Below the pieces are notes generated by a model. It had not been told where the DNA came from and searched no databases. It saw nothing but the letters and a program-made list of their open reading frames with translations. A stretch of 64,000 nucleotides of DNA from Roseibium aggregatum (GTDB lineage: Bacteria; Pseudomonadota; Alphaproteobacteria; Rhizobiales; Stappiaceae), in the NCBI RefSeq assembly GCF_017309185.1, contig NZ_JAEKJZ010000001.1:682001-746000 (forward strand). The letters run 5' to 3'. The translations under genes and the position numbers were made by a program. This document shows, in pieces, positions 16,225 through 26,112 of the stretch; within the stretch, counting starts at the first letter, position 1; the number at the start of each line of letters is the position of its first letter.

Positions 16225-17424
16225 ATGACTGAGACCGACAGGACCGGAGAAAAGAACTGGCGTCCGGCGACCGCCCTGGTGCACGGGGGAACGACCCGTT
16301 CGCCGTTTGGGGAAACCTCGGAGACGATCTACCTCACGCAAGGGTTCGTCTACGACAACGCGCAGGCGGCGGAAGCCCGCTTTAACGGCGACGATCCGGG
16401 CTATGTCTATTCCCGCTATGCCAATCCCACCGTTTCCATGTTCGAGGACCGCATCAAGGCGCTGGAAGGCGCGGAGGCCGCGCGGGGCACCGCGAGCGGC
16501 ATGGCCGCGGTCAATCTGGCGCTGATGGCATCGGTGAAGGCGGGGGACCATGTGATCGCCGCCAAGGCCCTGTTCGGCTCGTGCCGCTACATCTGCGAAA
16601 CTCTTCTGCCCCGCTTCGGAGTGGAAAGCACGCTGGTCGACGGCACCGATATCGAGCAGTGGAAAGCCGCCGTCCGCCCGAACACAAAGGCTCTTTTCCT
16701 GGAAAGCCCGACCAACCCGACGCTGGAAATCATCGACATCGCCGCCGTGGCGGATATCGCGAAATCGGCAGGCGCGCGGTTGATCGTCGACAATGTCTTC
16801 GCCACGCCGATGTTTCAGTCGCCGCTCTCCCTTGGAGCGGACGTGGTGGTTTATTCCGCCACCAAGCATATCGACGGTCAGGGGCGCTGTCTCGGCGGTG
16901 TCATCCTGTCGGATGAGGAATGGATCACCGACGAGGTGATGCCGTTTGTCAAGCATACCGGCCCGCACATGAGCCCGTTCAGCGCCTGGGTGCTCCTGAA
17001 AGGGCTGGAAACCCTGCCGATCCGCATTGCCCGGCAGACGGAAACCGCTGGAAAGATCGCCGATTTCCTAGCCGGACAGTCCAAGGTGAAGCGGCTGATC
17101 TATCCCGGACGCGACGACCACCCGCAGGCGGAAGTCGCCAGACGCCAGATGCGCGGCGGGTCGACCATGCTCGCCTTCGAGGTCGAAGGCGGCAAGGAAG
17201 CGGCCTTCCGCTTCACCAACGCGCTGGAAATCGTGAAGATCTCCAACAATCTGGGTGACGCCAAGAGCCTGATCACCCATCCGGCGACCACGACCCACCA
17301 GTCCATCGGCGAAGAAGCCCGGGCGGAACTCGACATCAACGACGGCCTGCTGCGTTTGTCTATCGGCCTGGAAGACCCGCTCGATCTTCTGGAAGACGTC
17401 GAAAAGGCGCTCGGAGCGGTTTAA
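16225..17424 (+). CDS. metZ: O-succinylhomoserine sulfhydrylase
   Basis: A 399-residue PLP enzyme of the Cys/Met metabolism (gamma) family. It makes homocysteine from O-succinylhomoserine and sulfide in the cytosol. The features seen are YSRYANPT near residue 70, the GTASGMAAV stretch, and SATKHIDGQGR with the PLP-binding lysine near residue 214. The C-terminal SLGDAKSLITHPATTTH analogue appears as NLGDAKSLITHPATTTH. Length and lack of insertions fit MetZ rather than MetB or MetC, though these relatives are close. ATG 16225 is used; its ribosome-binding site is weak. The gene is preceded by a SAM-II riboswitch and terminator, which implies repression when SAM is abundant. Confidence 0.95.
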   Translation: MTETDRTGEKNWRPATALVHGGTTRSPFGETSETIYLTQGFVYDNAQAAEARFNGDDPGYVYSRYANPTVSMFEDRIKALEGAEAARGTASGMAAVNLALMASVKAGDHVIAAKALFGSCRYICETLLPRFGVESTLVDGTDIEQWKAAVRPNTKALFLESPTNPTLEIIDIAAVADIAKSAGARLIVDNVFATPMFQSPLSLGADVVVYSATKHIDGQGRCLGGVILSDEEWITDEVMPFVKHTGPHMSPFSAWVLLKGLETLPIRIARQTETAGKIADFLAGQSKVKRLIYPGRDDHPQAEVARRQMRGGSTMLAFEVEGGKEAAFRFTNALEIVKISNNLGDAKSLITHPATTTHQSIGEEARAELDINDGLLRLSIGLEDPLDLLEDVEKALGAV

Positions 17425-17497
17425 AGCGGGGTTTTCGCTGCCTTTTTTCGATAGGTGAGATACCTGTCGCGCGGTGATACCGAAAGGGAAAGCTACC

Positions 17498-18262
17498 GTG
17501 TCTGAGCCGGACTACGCCGCCTATATGATCTGCACGTCGCCGCGCAGCGGCAGCACGCTGCTGTGCAAGCTGCTTGCGGCGACCGGCGTTGCCGGGAAAC
17601 CCGGATCTCTGTTCCACGAGCCCTCGTTGAGCGAATGGCTGGACTATTACGGCTTGGAGAACGACGAGACGTCGAGCGAAGCGGATTTGCTTGAAGCGGT
17701 GTTCGAGGCGGCGCTGAACAAGGGACGGGGAGGCACGCCGCTGTTCGGACTGCGGATGCAGCGCAGGAGTTTTCCGTACTTCTGCGCGCAGCTGAAAAAG
17801 CTTCATCCAGGCCTGCGCGACGATGTCCGGCGGATCGAAGCGGCGTTCGGGCGGACGCTGTTCATCCATCTCACCCGCGAGGACAAGCTTGCGCAGGCCG
17901 TCTCCTTCGTGAAGGCGGAGCAATCGGGCCTTTGGCACAAGGCGCCGGACGGAACGGAAATCGAACGGCTCTCGGAGCACCGGGAACCGGTCTACGATGC
18001 TGGCCTGATCGGGCGGCACATGGAAGAGATGACCGCCTATGACCGGGACTGGGAGGCCTGGTTCCGATCGCAGGGCCTGGAACCGCTTCGGATCACCTAC
18101 GACGCTCTTTCAAGAGATCCCGAGGCGCAGCTCTTGAGACTTTTCAAGCGCCTGAAGCTTGACCTGGATGCCGCGAAAGGGATCGCGCCGCCCGTCGCAA
18201 GGCTCTCCGACGCGGTCAATCGCGACTGGATGGAGCGTTACAGGGCGGAAGAGGGGCGTTAA
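17498..18262 (+). CDS. Stf0-type sulfotransferase
   Basis: A 254-residue cytosolic sulfotransferase-fold protein. The N-terminal TSPRSGSTLLCKLL (residues 12-25) is the 5'-phosphosulfate loop that binds PAPS. An FHEP motif near 48 and a LTREDKLAQAVS segment near 130 fit the trehalose 2-sulfotransferase Stf0 family. The acceptor cannot be predicted and need not be trehalose. Start GTG 17498 has AAGGGA eight bases upstream; a further GTG at 17474 is possible. It follows metZ by 73 bases on the same strand, so sulfur metabolism may link them. Its 3' end overlaps the convergent CDP-alcohol transferase gene by four bases. Confidence 0.88.
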   Translation: MSEPDYAAYMICTSPRSGSTLLCKLLAATGVAGKPGSLFHEPSLSEWLDYYGLENDETSSEADLLEAVFEAALNKGRGGTPLFGLRMQRRSFPYFCAQLKKLHPGLRDDVRRIEAAFGRTLFIHLTREDKLAQAVSFVKAEQSGLWHKAPDGTEIERLSEHREPVYDAGLIGRHMEEMTAYDRDWEAWFRSQGLEPLRITYDALSRDPEAQLLRLFKRLKLDLDAAKGIAPPVARLSDAVNRDWMERYRAEEGR

Positions 18263-18867
18263 TCCCGCAAAGCTCCGATCCCCATCAGCACCCTGGAGCC
18301 GGCGGAAACGAAGCAGATGCCCGCGAAAGCCCAGGCCAGTATTGGGAACCAGCCCGGCAGCAGCGCCATCAGGAGAAAGACCGCGATTGTCTCCGCGCCC
18401 TCCGCGAGACCGCTCAGATAATAGAGGGATTTCGCTCCCTGGGCGTCGGTCCTGAGCTTGTTCTTTTCCGCCATGATGGCAAATGCCAGGAAGGCCGAGC
18501 CGTTGGCGTAGAAGCTTGCCAGCAGCGCAGCCGCGGCAAGGGCGTTCGCGGAAGGGTTCTGAAAGGCGAAGGCGAGAGGGATCGCGCCGTAAAAGAAGAA
18601 ATCCAGGCTGATGTCGAGATAGCCGCCGAGGTCGGTCTTCCGGGTCGCCCGCGCCACCGCCCCGTCGAGACCGTCGGCCAGCCGGTTGAGCGCGATCAGG
18701 AGAAACCCGAGAAGCGGTGCGTCGAGCGCGATGGCCACAGCCGCGGCCATCCCCAGGACGAAACCGGTTACGGTCACGGCGTTCGCGCCGACCCCGGTCC
18801 GCGCCAGCATCCGGCCGAGACGGTTCAGCGGCGGGTCGATCAGGGGGCGCAGGCGGGCATCGAACAT
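18259..18867 (-). CDS. CDP-alcohol phosphatidyltransferase family protein
   Basis: A 202-residue inner-membrane enzyme. The signature D-x2-DG-x2-AR-x8-G-x3-D-x3-D is present in full (ADGLDGAVAR, then GGYLDISLD near residues 64-90), followed by about four hydrophobic helices. The family joins a CDP-linked lipid (or CDP-inositol-like group) to an alcohol to build phospholipids. The alcohol is not predictable; the sequence is shorter and more divergent than PgsA or PssA. It is monocistronic, convergent with the sulfotransferase gene and divergent from apaG. Confidence 0.9.
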   Translation of the reverse strand: MFDARLRPLIDPPLNRLGRMLARTGVGANAVTVTGFVLGMAAAVAIALDAPLLGFLLIALNRLADGLDGAVARATRKTDLGGYLDISLDFFFYGAIPLAFAFQNPSANALAAAALLASFYANGSAFLAFAIMAEKNKLRTDAQGAKSLYYLSGLAEGAETIAVFLLMALLPGWFPILAWAFAGICFVSAGSRVLMGIGALRD

Positions 18868-19009
18868 GAACGGGACTTGCTTTTTAAATGAATTCAGCGC
18901 CGTTCATGCAAAATCCTCTCCCGAATCTCAAGCAAGACACTTTCACGCTTGCGTCATTCGCCCTATAAGCCCCTCCAGAATGCGGGTTTGATATCCAAAA
19001 GGAACAATC

Positions 19010-19411
19010 GTGTCCGGCAGTTACAGCGCCACCACAGACGGGATCGAGGTCTCTGTTGAGCCGTTTTACATGGACGACGAATCCAGTCCGGAAAACGGCG
19101 AGTTCATCTGGGCCTACATGGTGGAAATCCACAACGGCGGAACCGGGCCGGTTCAGCTCAAGACGCGCCATTGGCAAATCACGGACGGCCTGGGCCGCAT
19201 GGAGGAGGTGCGCGGTGAGGGGGTCGTCGGAGAGCAGCCGGTGATCGAGCCCGGAGAAACGTTCGAGTACTCCTCCCATTGCAGGCTGACCACCGATTCC
19301 GGGATCATGGCCGGATCCTACTCGATGGAAGACGAGGCCGGCGCGCTTATCGAGGTCGCAATCCCCGCCTTCTCGCTGGACCTGCCCGACGCGATCCACA
19401 GCCTCAACTGA
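19010..19411 (+). CDS. apaG: ApaG (DUF525) domain protein
   Basis: A 133-residue beta-sandwich protein matching ApaG along its length: an IWAYMVEIHN stretch near residue 44, QLKTRHWQITDG near 62-73, GEGVVGEQPVIEPGE near 80-95 and the GSYSMEDEAG segment near 116. E. coli ApaG was tied to Co2+/Mg2+ efflux, but its biochemical role is unsettled. The start is GTG 19010. It stands alone between divergent and convergent neighbours. Confidence 0.96.
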   Translation: MSGSYSATTDGIEVSVEPFYMDDESSPENGEFIWAYMVEIHNGGTGPVQLKTRHWQITDGLGRMEEVRGEGVVGEQPVIEPGETFEYSSHCRLTTDSGIMAGSYSMEDEAGALIEVAIPAFSLDLPDAIHSLN

Positions 19412-19441
19412 CGAGCGCCTGCGATCCGCCGGAGAGGACGG

Positions 19442-19861
19442 TCAGACCGTCCGGTGCCGGGCGATCGCACCGCGCTCGATGGCGGCGACGGTCAGCTTGT
19501 CGAGGCTGAAGCGGTCGCGCAGCAACTGAAGAAGCCGGAGTTCCTCCTTTTCCACGTGCAGGTCGGCGGAGGCGACTTCGACGGCGAGCGCATAGGCGGT
19601 ATCGTAGAGTTTCGGCGGGAGAACGTCGCCCACCAGTTCCAGCACCAGCTGCAGGCCGTTTTCCTCCTGGAGGATGTCGCCGCAGCGCTGGGCCGCGGGA
19701 ATGACCCGGTTGCTGTCGTAACCGTTGAAGACCGGCAGCATCTTGATCATGTCGCCGATGGTGGCCAGTTCCTTGTCGGTCATCTCGTTGTCCGAAGCGG
19801 AAACGATGACCATGACGTAGATGAGGGCTTCCTGAATGGTGATCGGCTCATTCATAGACAC
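19442..19861 (-). CDS. TerB family protein
   Basis: A 139-residue all-helical protein with the TerB pattern. An acidic metal-type loop lies in SASDNEMTDKELATIGDM and a second is mirrored in EVASADLHVEKEELRLLQ. TerB-like domains occur in tellurite-resistance and stress proteins, but a lone domain such as this has no firm function. GTG 19861 (nine bases after GGAG) fits better than ATG 19855 or 19918. It is convergent with apaG. No other ter genes are present. Confidence 0.85.
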   Translation of the reverse strand: MSMNEPITIQEALIYVMVIVSASDNEMTDKELATIGDMIKMLPVFNGYDSNRVIPAAQRCGDILQEENGLQLVLELVGDVLPPKLYDTAYALAVEVASADLHVEKEELRLLQLLRDRFSLDKLTVAAIERGAIARHRTV

Positions 19862-20039
19862 TATTTCGTTCTCCAGTGGTGCCGGTTCGAACGCACGGTG
19901 TAATGGGTTGTCGGCCAAGCTTCAAGTCATCGGACCGCGATATCCAAGTCCCGGTTCCCGCCCGCCGTTTCCGAAGCCGTCAAGGCCCTTGGAAGTCAGT
20001 CTCGTTCCGGGGTCTTCGCCGTGCTCCCCTTTCATTTGA

Positions 20040-20068
20040 TTGCACACGACGGCGGCTTGATCTAGTGT
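20040..20068 (+). promoter_or_regulatory. Possible promoter of the lysyl-tRNA synthetase gene
   Basis: TTGCAC and TAGTGT are separated by 17 bases and lie about 75 bases before the ATG. This is a plausible but weak sigma70 match in the 280-base divergent gap between terB and lysK (19862-20141). No attenuator or T-box was seen. Confidence 0.3.
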
Positions 20069-20141
20069 CCCGCCGCAGCCGCCGGCCGGACGCCCTGCGG
20101 TTGCGTGAATTTCATCCAAAACAGAAGAACGACACTCGAAA

Positions 20142-21800
20142 ATGACCGACCATTCCCTGCCCACGCTCGACCTTTCGCAAGACTTTGTCGAAGCGGCCCA
20201 GAAATCCAAAGCCTGGCCGTTTGAGGAAGCACGCAAACTGGTCAAACGGGTGGAAAAACGGGATCCTCAAAAACCGGTTCTTTTCGAAACGGGCTATGGT
20301 CCGTCCGGCCTGCCTCATATCGGCACCTTCGGCGAGGTGCTGCGCACCACCATGGTCCGGACCGCCTTCCGTCTTCTGACCGAAGACAAGATCCCGACCC
20401 GGCTTCTGTGCTTTTCCGATGATATGGACGGCATGCGCAAGATCCCGGAAAACGTCCCGGACCGGGCTGCGCTCGAACCCTATCTGCAAATGCCGCTCAG
20501 CGCAGTGCCGAACCCTTTCGGAGGCGATTACGAGAGCTTTGCCGCGCACAACAACGCCATGCTGCGCCGGTTCCTGGACACGTTCGGCTTCGACTACGAA
20601 TTCGCCAGCGCGACCGAATACTACAAGTCCGGCAAGTTCGACGAGGCGCTGATCAACGCCACCGGGAAATACCGGAAGATCATGGACGTGATGCTTCCGA
20701 CACTGGGCGAGGAACGCCGGGCGACCTACTCGCCGTTCCTGCCGATCTCGCCAACCTCCGGTCGCGTGCTTTACGTGCCGATGAAGGACGTCAATCCGAA
20801 GGACGGTACGATCACCTTCGACGACGAGACCGGCGAGGAAATCACCTTGTCCGTTACCGGTGGTAATGTGAAGCTGCAATGGAAGCCGGATTTCGGCATG
20901 CGCTGGGCTGCCCTCGACGTGGACTTCGAGATGTTTGGCAAGGATCACATGACCAACGCGCCGATCTACGACAAGATCTGCAACATCCTGGGCGGCAAGG
21001 CGCCGGAGCATTACGTCTACGAACTGTTCCTCGACGAAAAGGGCGAGAAGATCTCCAAGTCGAAGGGTAATGGCCTGACCATCGACGAATGGCTGACCTA
21101 CGCTTCGCCCGAGAGCCTGGCGCTTTACAATTTCCAGAAGCCGAAAACCGCGAAGAAGCTCTATTTCGACGTCATTCCGAAGGCGGTGGACGAATACTAC
21201 ACCTTCGTCCAGAAGTACGATCAGATGCCGGTGGAGCAGAAACTGCAGAATCCGGCATGGCATATTCACTCCGGCAACATTCCCAAAATCGACATGCCGG
21301 TGCCTTTCGCCATGCTGTTGAACCTCGTGTCGGCATCCAACGCGGAAAACAAGGAGGTTCTGTGGGCCTTCATTTCCCGCTATGCGCCGGGCGTGACCGC
21401 CGGGACCCATCCGGAACTGGATGCCCTTGTCGGCTACGCGATCCGCTACTTCGACGATTTCGTCAAGCCGACCAAGTCCTTCAGGACGCCGGACGAGGTC
21501 GAACGGACAGCGCTCGAACAGCTCGACGCGAAACTGGCGGAGCTGCCCTCCGACAGCGATGGTGCGGCGATCCAGGACGCGGTTCTCGATGTCGCCCGCG
21601 CCATCGAACGCTACCAGGATCCGAACAAGAAGGGCCCCGACGGCGGCCCGGGCGTCTCGGTCGCCTGGTTCTCCGCGCTCTACCAGTTGCTGCTGGGGCA
21701 GGAAAAGGGACCGCGTTTCGGTTCCTTCGTGGCACTTTACGGTATTGCCGAAACCCGCGAGATGATCCGCAAGGCGCTGGCGGGTGAACTGACGGCTTGA
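20142..21800 (+). CDS. lysK: Class I lysine--tRNA ligase
   Basis: A 552-residue class I lysyl-tRNA synthetase, which charges tRNA-Lys. The class I signatures are present: HIGT (HIGH-type) near residue 59 within [13 protein letters not shown], and KISKS near residue 303 within [11 protein letters not shown]. The central connective domain and C-terminal anticodon-binding helices match archaeal and alphaproteobacterial LysRS1 rather than the class II LysS of most bacteria. It stands alone, facing a shared bidirectional terminator with the ProC-like gene. Confidence 0.97.
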   Translation: MTDHSLPTLDLSQDFVEAAQKSKAWPFEEARKLVKRVEKRDPQKPVLFETGYGPSGLPHIGTFGEVLRTTMVRTAFRLLTEDKIPTRLLCFSDDMDGMRKIPENVPDRAALEPYLQMPLSAVPNPFGGDYESFAAHNNAMLRRFLDTFGFDYEFASATEYYKSGKFDEALINATGKYRKIMDVMLPTLGEERRATYSPFLPISPTSGRVLYVPMKDVNPKDGTITFDDETGEEITLSVTGGNVKLQWKPDFGMRWAALDVDFEMFGKDHMTNAPIYDKICNILGGKAPEHYVYELFLDEKGEKISKSKGNGLTIDEWLTYASPESLALYNFQKPKTAKKLYFDVIPKAVDEYYTFVQKYDQMPVEQKLQNPAWHIHSGNIPKIDMPVPFAMLLNLVSASNAENKEVLWAFISRYAPGVTAGTHPELDALVGYAIRYFDDFVKPTKSFRTPDEVERTALEQLDAKLAELPSDSDGAAIQDAVLDVARAIERYQDPNKKGPDGGPGVSVAWFSALYQLLLGQEKGPRFGSFVALYGIAETREMIRKALAGELTA

Positions 21801-21823
21801 TGGGACGCCAAGCGCCTGTTTTC

Positions 21824-21852
21824 AAAAGGCGGGGCAAAAGCTCCGCCTTTTT
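21824..21852. terminator. Bidirectional terminator between lysK and the ProC-like gene
   Basis: AAAAGGCGGGGC-AAAA-GCTCCGCCTTTTT forms an 8-pair hairpin (one G-T) with A-rich and T-rich flanks on either side. It can stop both convergent transcripts. Confidence 0.8.
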
Positions 21853-21868
21853 CGCATTCGCGGTCAAC

Positions 21869-22672
21869 TCAGACTTTTTGAGCGATTGTTCGAGCGCGCG
21901 CCGTGCTCGCGCCCAGTCCCTCGGCAATGAGACCTTCGACGCCGAGTTCCTTTAACTTAACGAGACCGGCAGCCGTCGTGCCAGCGTAGTCGACCGTCTC
22001 CTTGACGCGAGTGTCCGGTGTCACTGTGTCCCGAGACATGATTTCGCCGCTTGCGAGGAAAAGCTGCTTGACGGCACGCACGGCAACGTCCGGCTCGACA
22101 CCGTTCGCAAGCGCATATTTCACCATGCAGTCGGCGAAATAAGCCACAAATCCGGGAGCGGGGCCGGTAATGGCCGTGAACACGTCGATCTGGTTTTCCT
22201 CAGGCACTTCGTCGGAGGAGCCACAGGCTGAAAGCAACGTACTCACAAATAAGCGATCGTCATCCGAAAGACCCGGGGCTGCAAACCACGGCGAATAGGC
22301 AAGCCCAAGGGCGGCGGCAGGGCTCGACATGGCACGGACGGCGCGTTTCGTTCCGGTCAGCTGCGAAAGAGCCTCCAGACTGACGCCGGCCATGACAGAA
22401 ATGACGAGCTTTTCGGGGGCTGCGATCGCGATCGTATCCGTCAACGCCGGAGGCACGGACAAGAGGATGACGTCACAGGCGTCCGTCAGTTCCTGGTTCG
22501 AAGTCGTGAAAGTCACATTTGGCCAGGAAAGAAACCTGGAGGACCTTCCCGACCTGTTCGAAATCCAGAGATTTTCCGGACGCACGCTGCCACCGGAGAG
22601 CCAGCCTTCGGCTATCGCACTGCCAAGCTGTCCGCTGCCGCCGATGATTCCAATCTTGCATTCGAGTGTCAT
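21869..22672 (-). CDS. Pyrroline-5-carboxylate reductase-like protein
   Basis: A 267-residue NAD(P)-binding protein of the ProC superfamily. The Rossmann motif GIIGGSGQLGSAIAEG is at residues 7-22, and a VISVMAGVSLEAL segment near 110-120 matches ProC. The C-terminal dimer domain carries VRAVKQLFLASGEIM and the VKETVDYAGTTAAGL stretch (ProC: SPGGTT with DxVxSPGGTTxxG). The usual SPGGT is here DYAGTT, so it may be a paralogue with another imine substrate rather than the proline-biosynthetic enzyme. ATG 22672 follows GGGGA. Promoter region and partner genes give no further hint. Confidence 0.8.
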   Translation of the reverse strand: MTLECKIGIIGGSGQLGSAIAEGWLSGGSVRPENLWISNRSGRSSRFLSWPNVTFTTSNQELTDACDVILLSVPPALTDTIAIAAPEKLVISVMAGVSLEALSQLTGTKRAVRAMSSPAAALGLAYSPWFAAPGLSDDDRLFVSTLLSACGSSDEVPEENQIDVFTAITGPAPGFVAYFADCMVKYALANGVEPDVAVRAVKQLFLASGEIMSRDTVTPDTRVKETVDYAGTTAAGLVKLKELGVEGLIAEGLGASTARARTIAQKV

Positions 22673-22779
22673 GAAGCTTCCCCTGAACAATGATCGGGGA
22701 GGAACCTAACTCGCTTCAGGGCCAGTGTCATATCGCTGTGGCAATGCCTGCCTGGGCCAGAACAGATATCGAGCTCGAA

Positions 22780-24768
22780 TTAGTCCGTCTCGTCGAAGAA
22801 CCGGACGCCGAGTTTCTGACCGTCGCACCAGATCACGTGGCCCAGGCGGTCCGAGCCTTCAAAGGTGACTTTGAGCGTCTTGCCTTCCTTGATGTGCGAA
22901 ATCCCCTTCAAGGCGATACCGTCTTTGGACACATTCTCGACCTCGGCGGAGAGAGTGCGGTCGTCCACCTGAACGGTCGCGGTCCCGGTTGCTTTCTTGC
23001 GGAGCGTGCCGCGCGCTTCGGCGTTTTTCAACTCGCCTTCCATGGCTTCCGAAAGATCGCCGAGCCCCTGCAGAACGTCCTTGCTTGCCTGGTCGAGGTC
23101 GACCAGGGCCGCGAAGGCTTCGCTCATATTACCTGCTTCCACCGCCCGAAGGGCCCGGTGCCCGGAGTCGTGAACGGCCTGATGCGGTTTCACCAGACTT
23201 GTGAAGAGCGGGTGAGCCCGGATCTTTTCGTTCTTGATCGAGTCGTACCATTTTCCGAGACGGCAGTTGTGATGATCCGGCATAGACGCGGAATGCCAAT
23301 CGTCGTGTCCGGTGACCGTGTCGACGACGCGTTTCTTGAACATCACATGGTCGACGCGGGCCATTTCGCACAACGATCTGTTCGAATCCGCGTTGAAGAA
23401 GGTCTTGGCCGTTTCACTGAACTGATTGTTGCTGCTTTGCATGACCTTCTGCATCGCATTGAGCTGCTGGGTCGTGTTGGAGTTGGTTTCTGCCACGTTA
23501 TTGACATTCTGAGCGATTTCGTGGCTCGCCCCCTTCTGCTGGTGCAAAATGGCGGTGATTTGGGTGACACGCTCGGAGACGTTGCCGACCATGCTGTCGA
23601 TCGAGTGCATGATCTCGTTCGCGGACCCGATGGCATCCTCGCCGTATTTCACCGCGTTTTCGGAACTTTGTATCGCGGTCTGGATCGTTTCCATGCCGGT
23701 GGTCAGGGCTTCGATCCGCTGGGCGATGTCTTCCGTGGCCTTGCCGGTCTGGGAGGCAAGCGTCTTGACCTCCGATGCGACGACGGCAAACCCCTTGCCG
23801 GCCTCGCCGGCGCGCGCCGCCTCGATGGTGGCGTTCAGCGCGAGCAGGTTGGTCTGGTCGGCGATGGATTGAATGACCGTCAGGAATTCACCGATCTGCG
23901 AGGCGGCTTCGTTCAGTTCGGCGAGGCTTTGCGACGTTTGCCGGGAGGTCGTGGCGATTTCGCCGATTGCCTTCGACACGGCGGTCATCTTGGTAAGGCC
24001 GTCCTTCGCCGCATTGTTGGTCTCGGTCGCTTCCTGGGCCGCGCCTTCGCTGTTTTCGGAAATTTGCTCGATGGAGGCCACAAGCTCGTCGGCCGCCGCC
24101 GAGATGGATTGCCCCTTCTCGTTCGCTTCCTGTGTGTTGCGCGCCAGGAGCGCCATGGACATGACAATCTCGTTCAACTCGCAAACGGTGTTCGCTGTTG
24201 TTCTCAGGCCCATCAGGCCTGTGGTCTCTTTCTCCTTGGCGTCCAGCATGCGACGCTCTTCGGTTTCGAAGGCCCGTTGCGACAGGATCATGTCGAGGAA
24301 AAACCGGGTCACAACCGTTTGCAGCATTTCAATCTGGGCGCTTTGCGAGAAACGGTTCTTTTTGACGACAACCGGGATGATCTCGTTCAACATCCGGCCG
24401 AAGGAAGACATCAGCCATTCGGCCCTCAAGCCGATGCGGACATGGGCCTGACCGATGCGCGCCGCCTGACCGACAAATTCAAGGTCGGGATCGTGTGTGA
24501 AAAGATATTCCCAGTGTTTGGTCTGAGCGCTTTTCAGCGGGTTGGTGTTCTTCTCGTGAGCTCCCAGTTTCTCGCGCAGTTCTTCGGTTTTCACGAGGTC
24601 TTCATAAAAGCGTTCGAGCAAGGCGGGCAGCGCCGGCCGGACCACGCCCCATGCGCGACTGGCCGAGTCGAGGCTCGAGCCGGTTGTGGACATGAAGTTC
24701 AAATATTTTTCGATGTCCAGTGAAGGGTTTGCTTTTTTGAGGGAGGCGGAATTCATTTTCTTGTTCAT
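22780..24768 (-). CDS. Soluble chemoreceptor: protoglobin - MCP signalling - CZB - PilZ domains
   Basis: A 662-residue protein without membrane segments. Residues ~15-180 are a globin-coupled sensor with the proximal-histidine stretch [10 protein letters not shown] (His near 109), so it probably binds heme and senses O2. Residues ~190-430 form the coiled-coil MCP hairpin with the conserved tip [20 protein letters not shown]. Next is a chemoreceptor zinc-binding CZB domain (RVDHVMF near 470, [10 protein letters not shown] near 500, then spaced histidines). The C-terminus is a PilZ domain with both c-di-GMP motifs, RGTLR near 586 and NVSKDG. Three inputs therefore converge on one cytosolic signalling tip. 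Upstream starts at 24786 and 24804 are possible; none has a clear ribosome-binding site. No che genes are nearby. Confidence 0.92.
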   Translation of the reverse strand: MNKKMNSASLKKANPSLDIEKYLNFMSTTGSSLDSASRAWGVVRPALPALLERFYEDLVKTEELREKLGAHEKNTNPLKSAQTKHWEYLFTHDPDLEFVGQAARIGQAHVRIGLRAEWLMSSFGRMLNEIIPVVVKKNRFSQSAQIEMLQTVVTRFFLDMILSQRAFETEERRMLDAKEKETTGLMGLRTTANTVCELNEIVMSMALLARNTQEANEKGQSISAAADELVASIEQISENSEGAAQEATETNNAAKDGLTKMTAVSKAIGEIATTSRQTSQSLAELNEAASQIGEFLTVIQSIADQTNLLALNATIEAARAGEAGKGFAVVASEVKTLASQTGKATEDIAQRIEALTTGMETIQTAIQSSENAVKYGEDAIGSANEIMHSIDSMVGNVSERVTQITAILHQQKGASHEIAQNVNNVAETNSNTTQQLNAMQKVMQSSNNQFSETAKTFFNADSNRSLCEMARVDHVMFKKRVVDTVTGHDDWHSASMPDHHNCRLGKWYDSIKNEKIRAHPLFTSLVKPHQAVHDSGHRALRAVEAGNMSEAFAALVDLDQASKDVLQGLGDLSEAMEGELKNAEARGTLRKKATGTATVQVDDRTLSAEVENVSKDGIALKGISHIKEGKTLKVTFEGSDRLGHVIWCDGQKLGVRFFDETD

Positions 24769-24982
24769 CCCGTGGGAAGAGTGCATAGTAATACTATAGT
24801 TCATTAATTGAGTAAAAATTCTATAACCGGAAAAATTGAGATTTTTACGTGAAAGTACTATTGAGTGTTTTTATATCGGTATAAATGACGTTTACTTACG
24901 CTGGGTAACTTTCCGCGTGGGTGCGGCGCATCCAAAGGCCTGACGGCGGACCGGATGAGCCGGCCTCACTGGACCCTCGATG

Positions 24983-25885
24983 TCATTGCGGCGTGGAGAG
25001 CAGGGGGAAGCCGGCGTCGGGCGAAAGAACGGGTTCGCCTGGTTGGTCCTCGCTGGCCGACAGGCTCCACTCGACGACTTCCTGCGTCAGGCCTTCAAGA
25101 CCCGGCAGGGCCGCGGTGGCACTCGATTCCCAATCGCGACCGGGCAACTCGCTCAGCCATTCGGTCTTCCACTGGCCGATCTTTTTCTCCCGGGCCTTGA
25201 GCGCAAGGTCCTGGAAGTTGGAAGGGGCGTCCGTCGAGGGCGCAGCCCAGCCGTAGCGGATCAGACGTGCGCTCAGGTCGACAAGCCCGCGCTTGCAGGT
25301 TGCCAGAATTTGCTGCGGACCTGTTTCTTCCATCTTGTGACAGGTGATTTTGAACTGGCGGACCAGCCCTCTCAAGAAGGTTCTGGCCCTTGCGCCGCAG
25401 GGCCAGGTCTCCCCTGTCCGGGTAACGCAGGTGGCTTCCGGGTCCAGCGGTTCAATGTAAGCCAGGGTCACCGTCAGCTTGCCGGACCTCAGGTGGCCAT
25501 TGTCCAGAACCTGGACCCGTGTCAGCTCAAGAGGCCCATCCGGCACAGGCTCGACCGGCGGGTCCTTGAGCTCCAGATACCGTTTTGAAGGTTCTATGCG
25601 CTTCAGATTGCCGGTCACCCGGGGCGAAGTTACGCCGTCCGGAGAAACGTCGCGGATTTCCTGGGGCAGGGGTGCGGCCGGAACAGGGTGCTCGGCACCG
25701 GCGATCTCTTCGGTTCTGAGATCCTCAGCCGACACGGCGCCCGTTGCCGGGGCGGATGCCTCCACGGCAGAGGCCGGTTTCCCGTCTTCGGGAATTTGCG
25801 GCGGTTCGGCAAGCAAAAGCCATGCGAGCAGGCCGCCGGCGGCGGTCAGCAGAATGACGGGCACTATGATCGGCCGAAGCTTCAT
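24983..25885 (-). CDS. Membrane-anchored thermonuclease (SNase)-like protein
   Basis: A 300-residue protein with an N-terminal signal anchor (about residues 4-26: IIVPVILLTAAGGLLAWLLL), a Pro/Ala-rich linker to ~95, and a TNase-like domain from ~115 to 245. The domain has the WPCGARARTFLRGLV and LSARLIRYGWA stretches typical of bacterial thermonuclease-family proteins. The catalytic IDAPE-like strand reads YIEPLDPEATC, so catalytic residues may be altered. It would act outside the inner membrane. It stands alone downstream of the 178-base gap that also serves the chemoreceptor promoter. Confidence 0.78.
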   Translation of the reverse strand: MKLRPIIVPVILLTAAGGLLAWLLLAEPPQIPEDGKPASAVEASAPATGAVSAEDLRTEEIAGAEHPVPAAPLPQEIRDVSPDGVTSPRVTGNLKRIEPSKRYLELKDPPVEPVPDGPLELTRVQVLDNGHLRSGKLTVTLAYIEPLDPEATCVTRTGETWPCGARARTFLRGLVRQFKITCHKMEETGPQQILATCKRGLVDLSARLIRYGWAAPSTDAPSNFQDLALKAREKKIGQWKTEWLSELPGRDWESSATAALPGLEGLTQEVVEWSLSASEDQPGEPVLSPDAGFPLLSTPQ

Positions 25886-26112
25886 TCCAAGACACTCGCG
25901 GTTCCCAGGGCGGTTCCGGGGCTTTGGTACCTGCGCAGCACAATGGGAGTCAATTTAGGATTTTTTCCGGTTTTCCCGCAACCAAACAAAATGTCCTCAA
26001 AAAGATCCCCAGTCCGCTTGGTACGGCGCCTGTAAACGCTTGTCCGCTGAAATCGCTTTGGGTAGGTTCCCGGTCAAATTCGGCGGAAATCAAAGACGGA
26101 ACCGGCTGGCGC

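Noticed and set aside
16009..16968. Minus-strand frame across the metZ leader and gene
   Set aside because: It runs antisense to metZ and through the riboswitch; the plus-strand signals are decisive.
17425..17470. Terminator after metZ
   Set aside because: AGCGGGGTTTTCGCT followed by a T-run is present, but the stem is only about four pairs, too weak to call.
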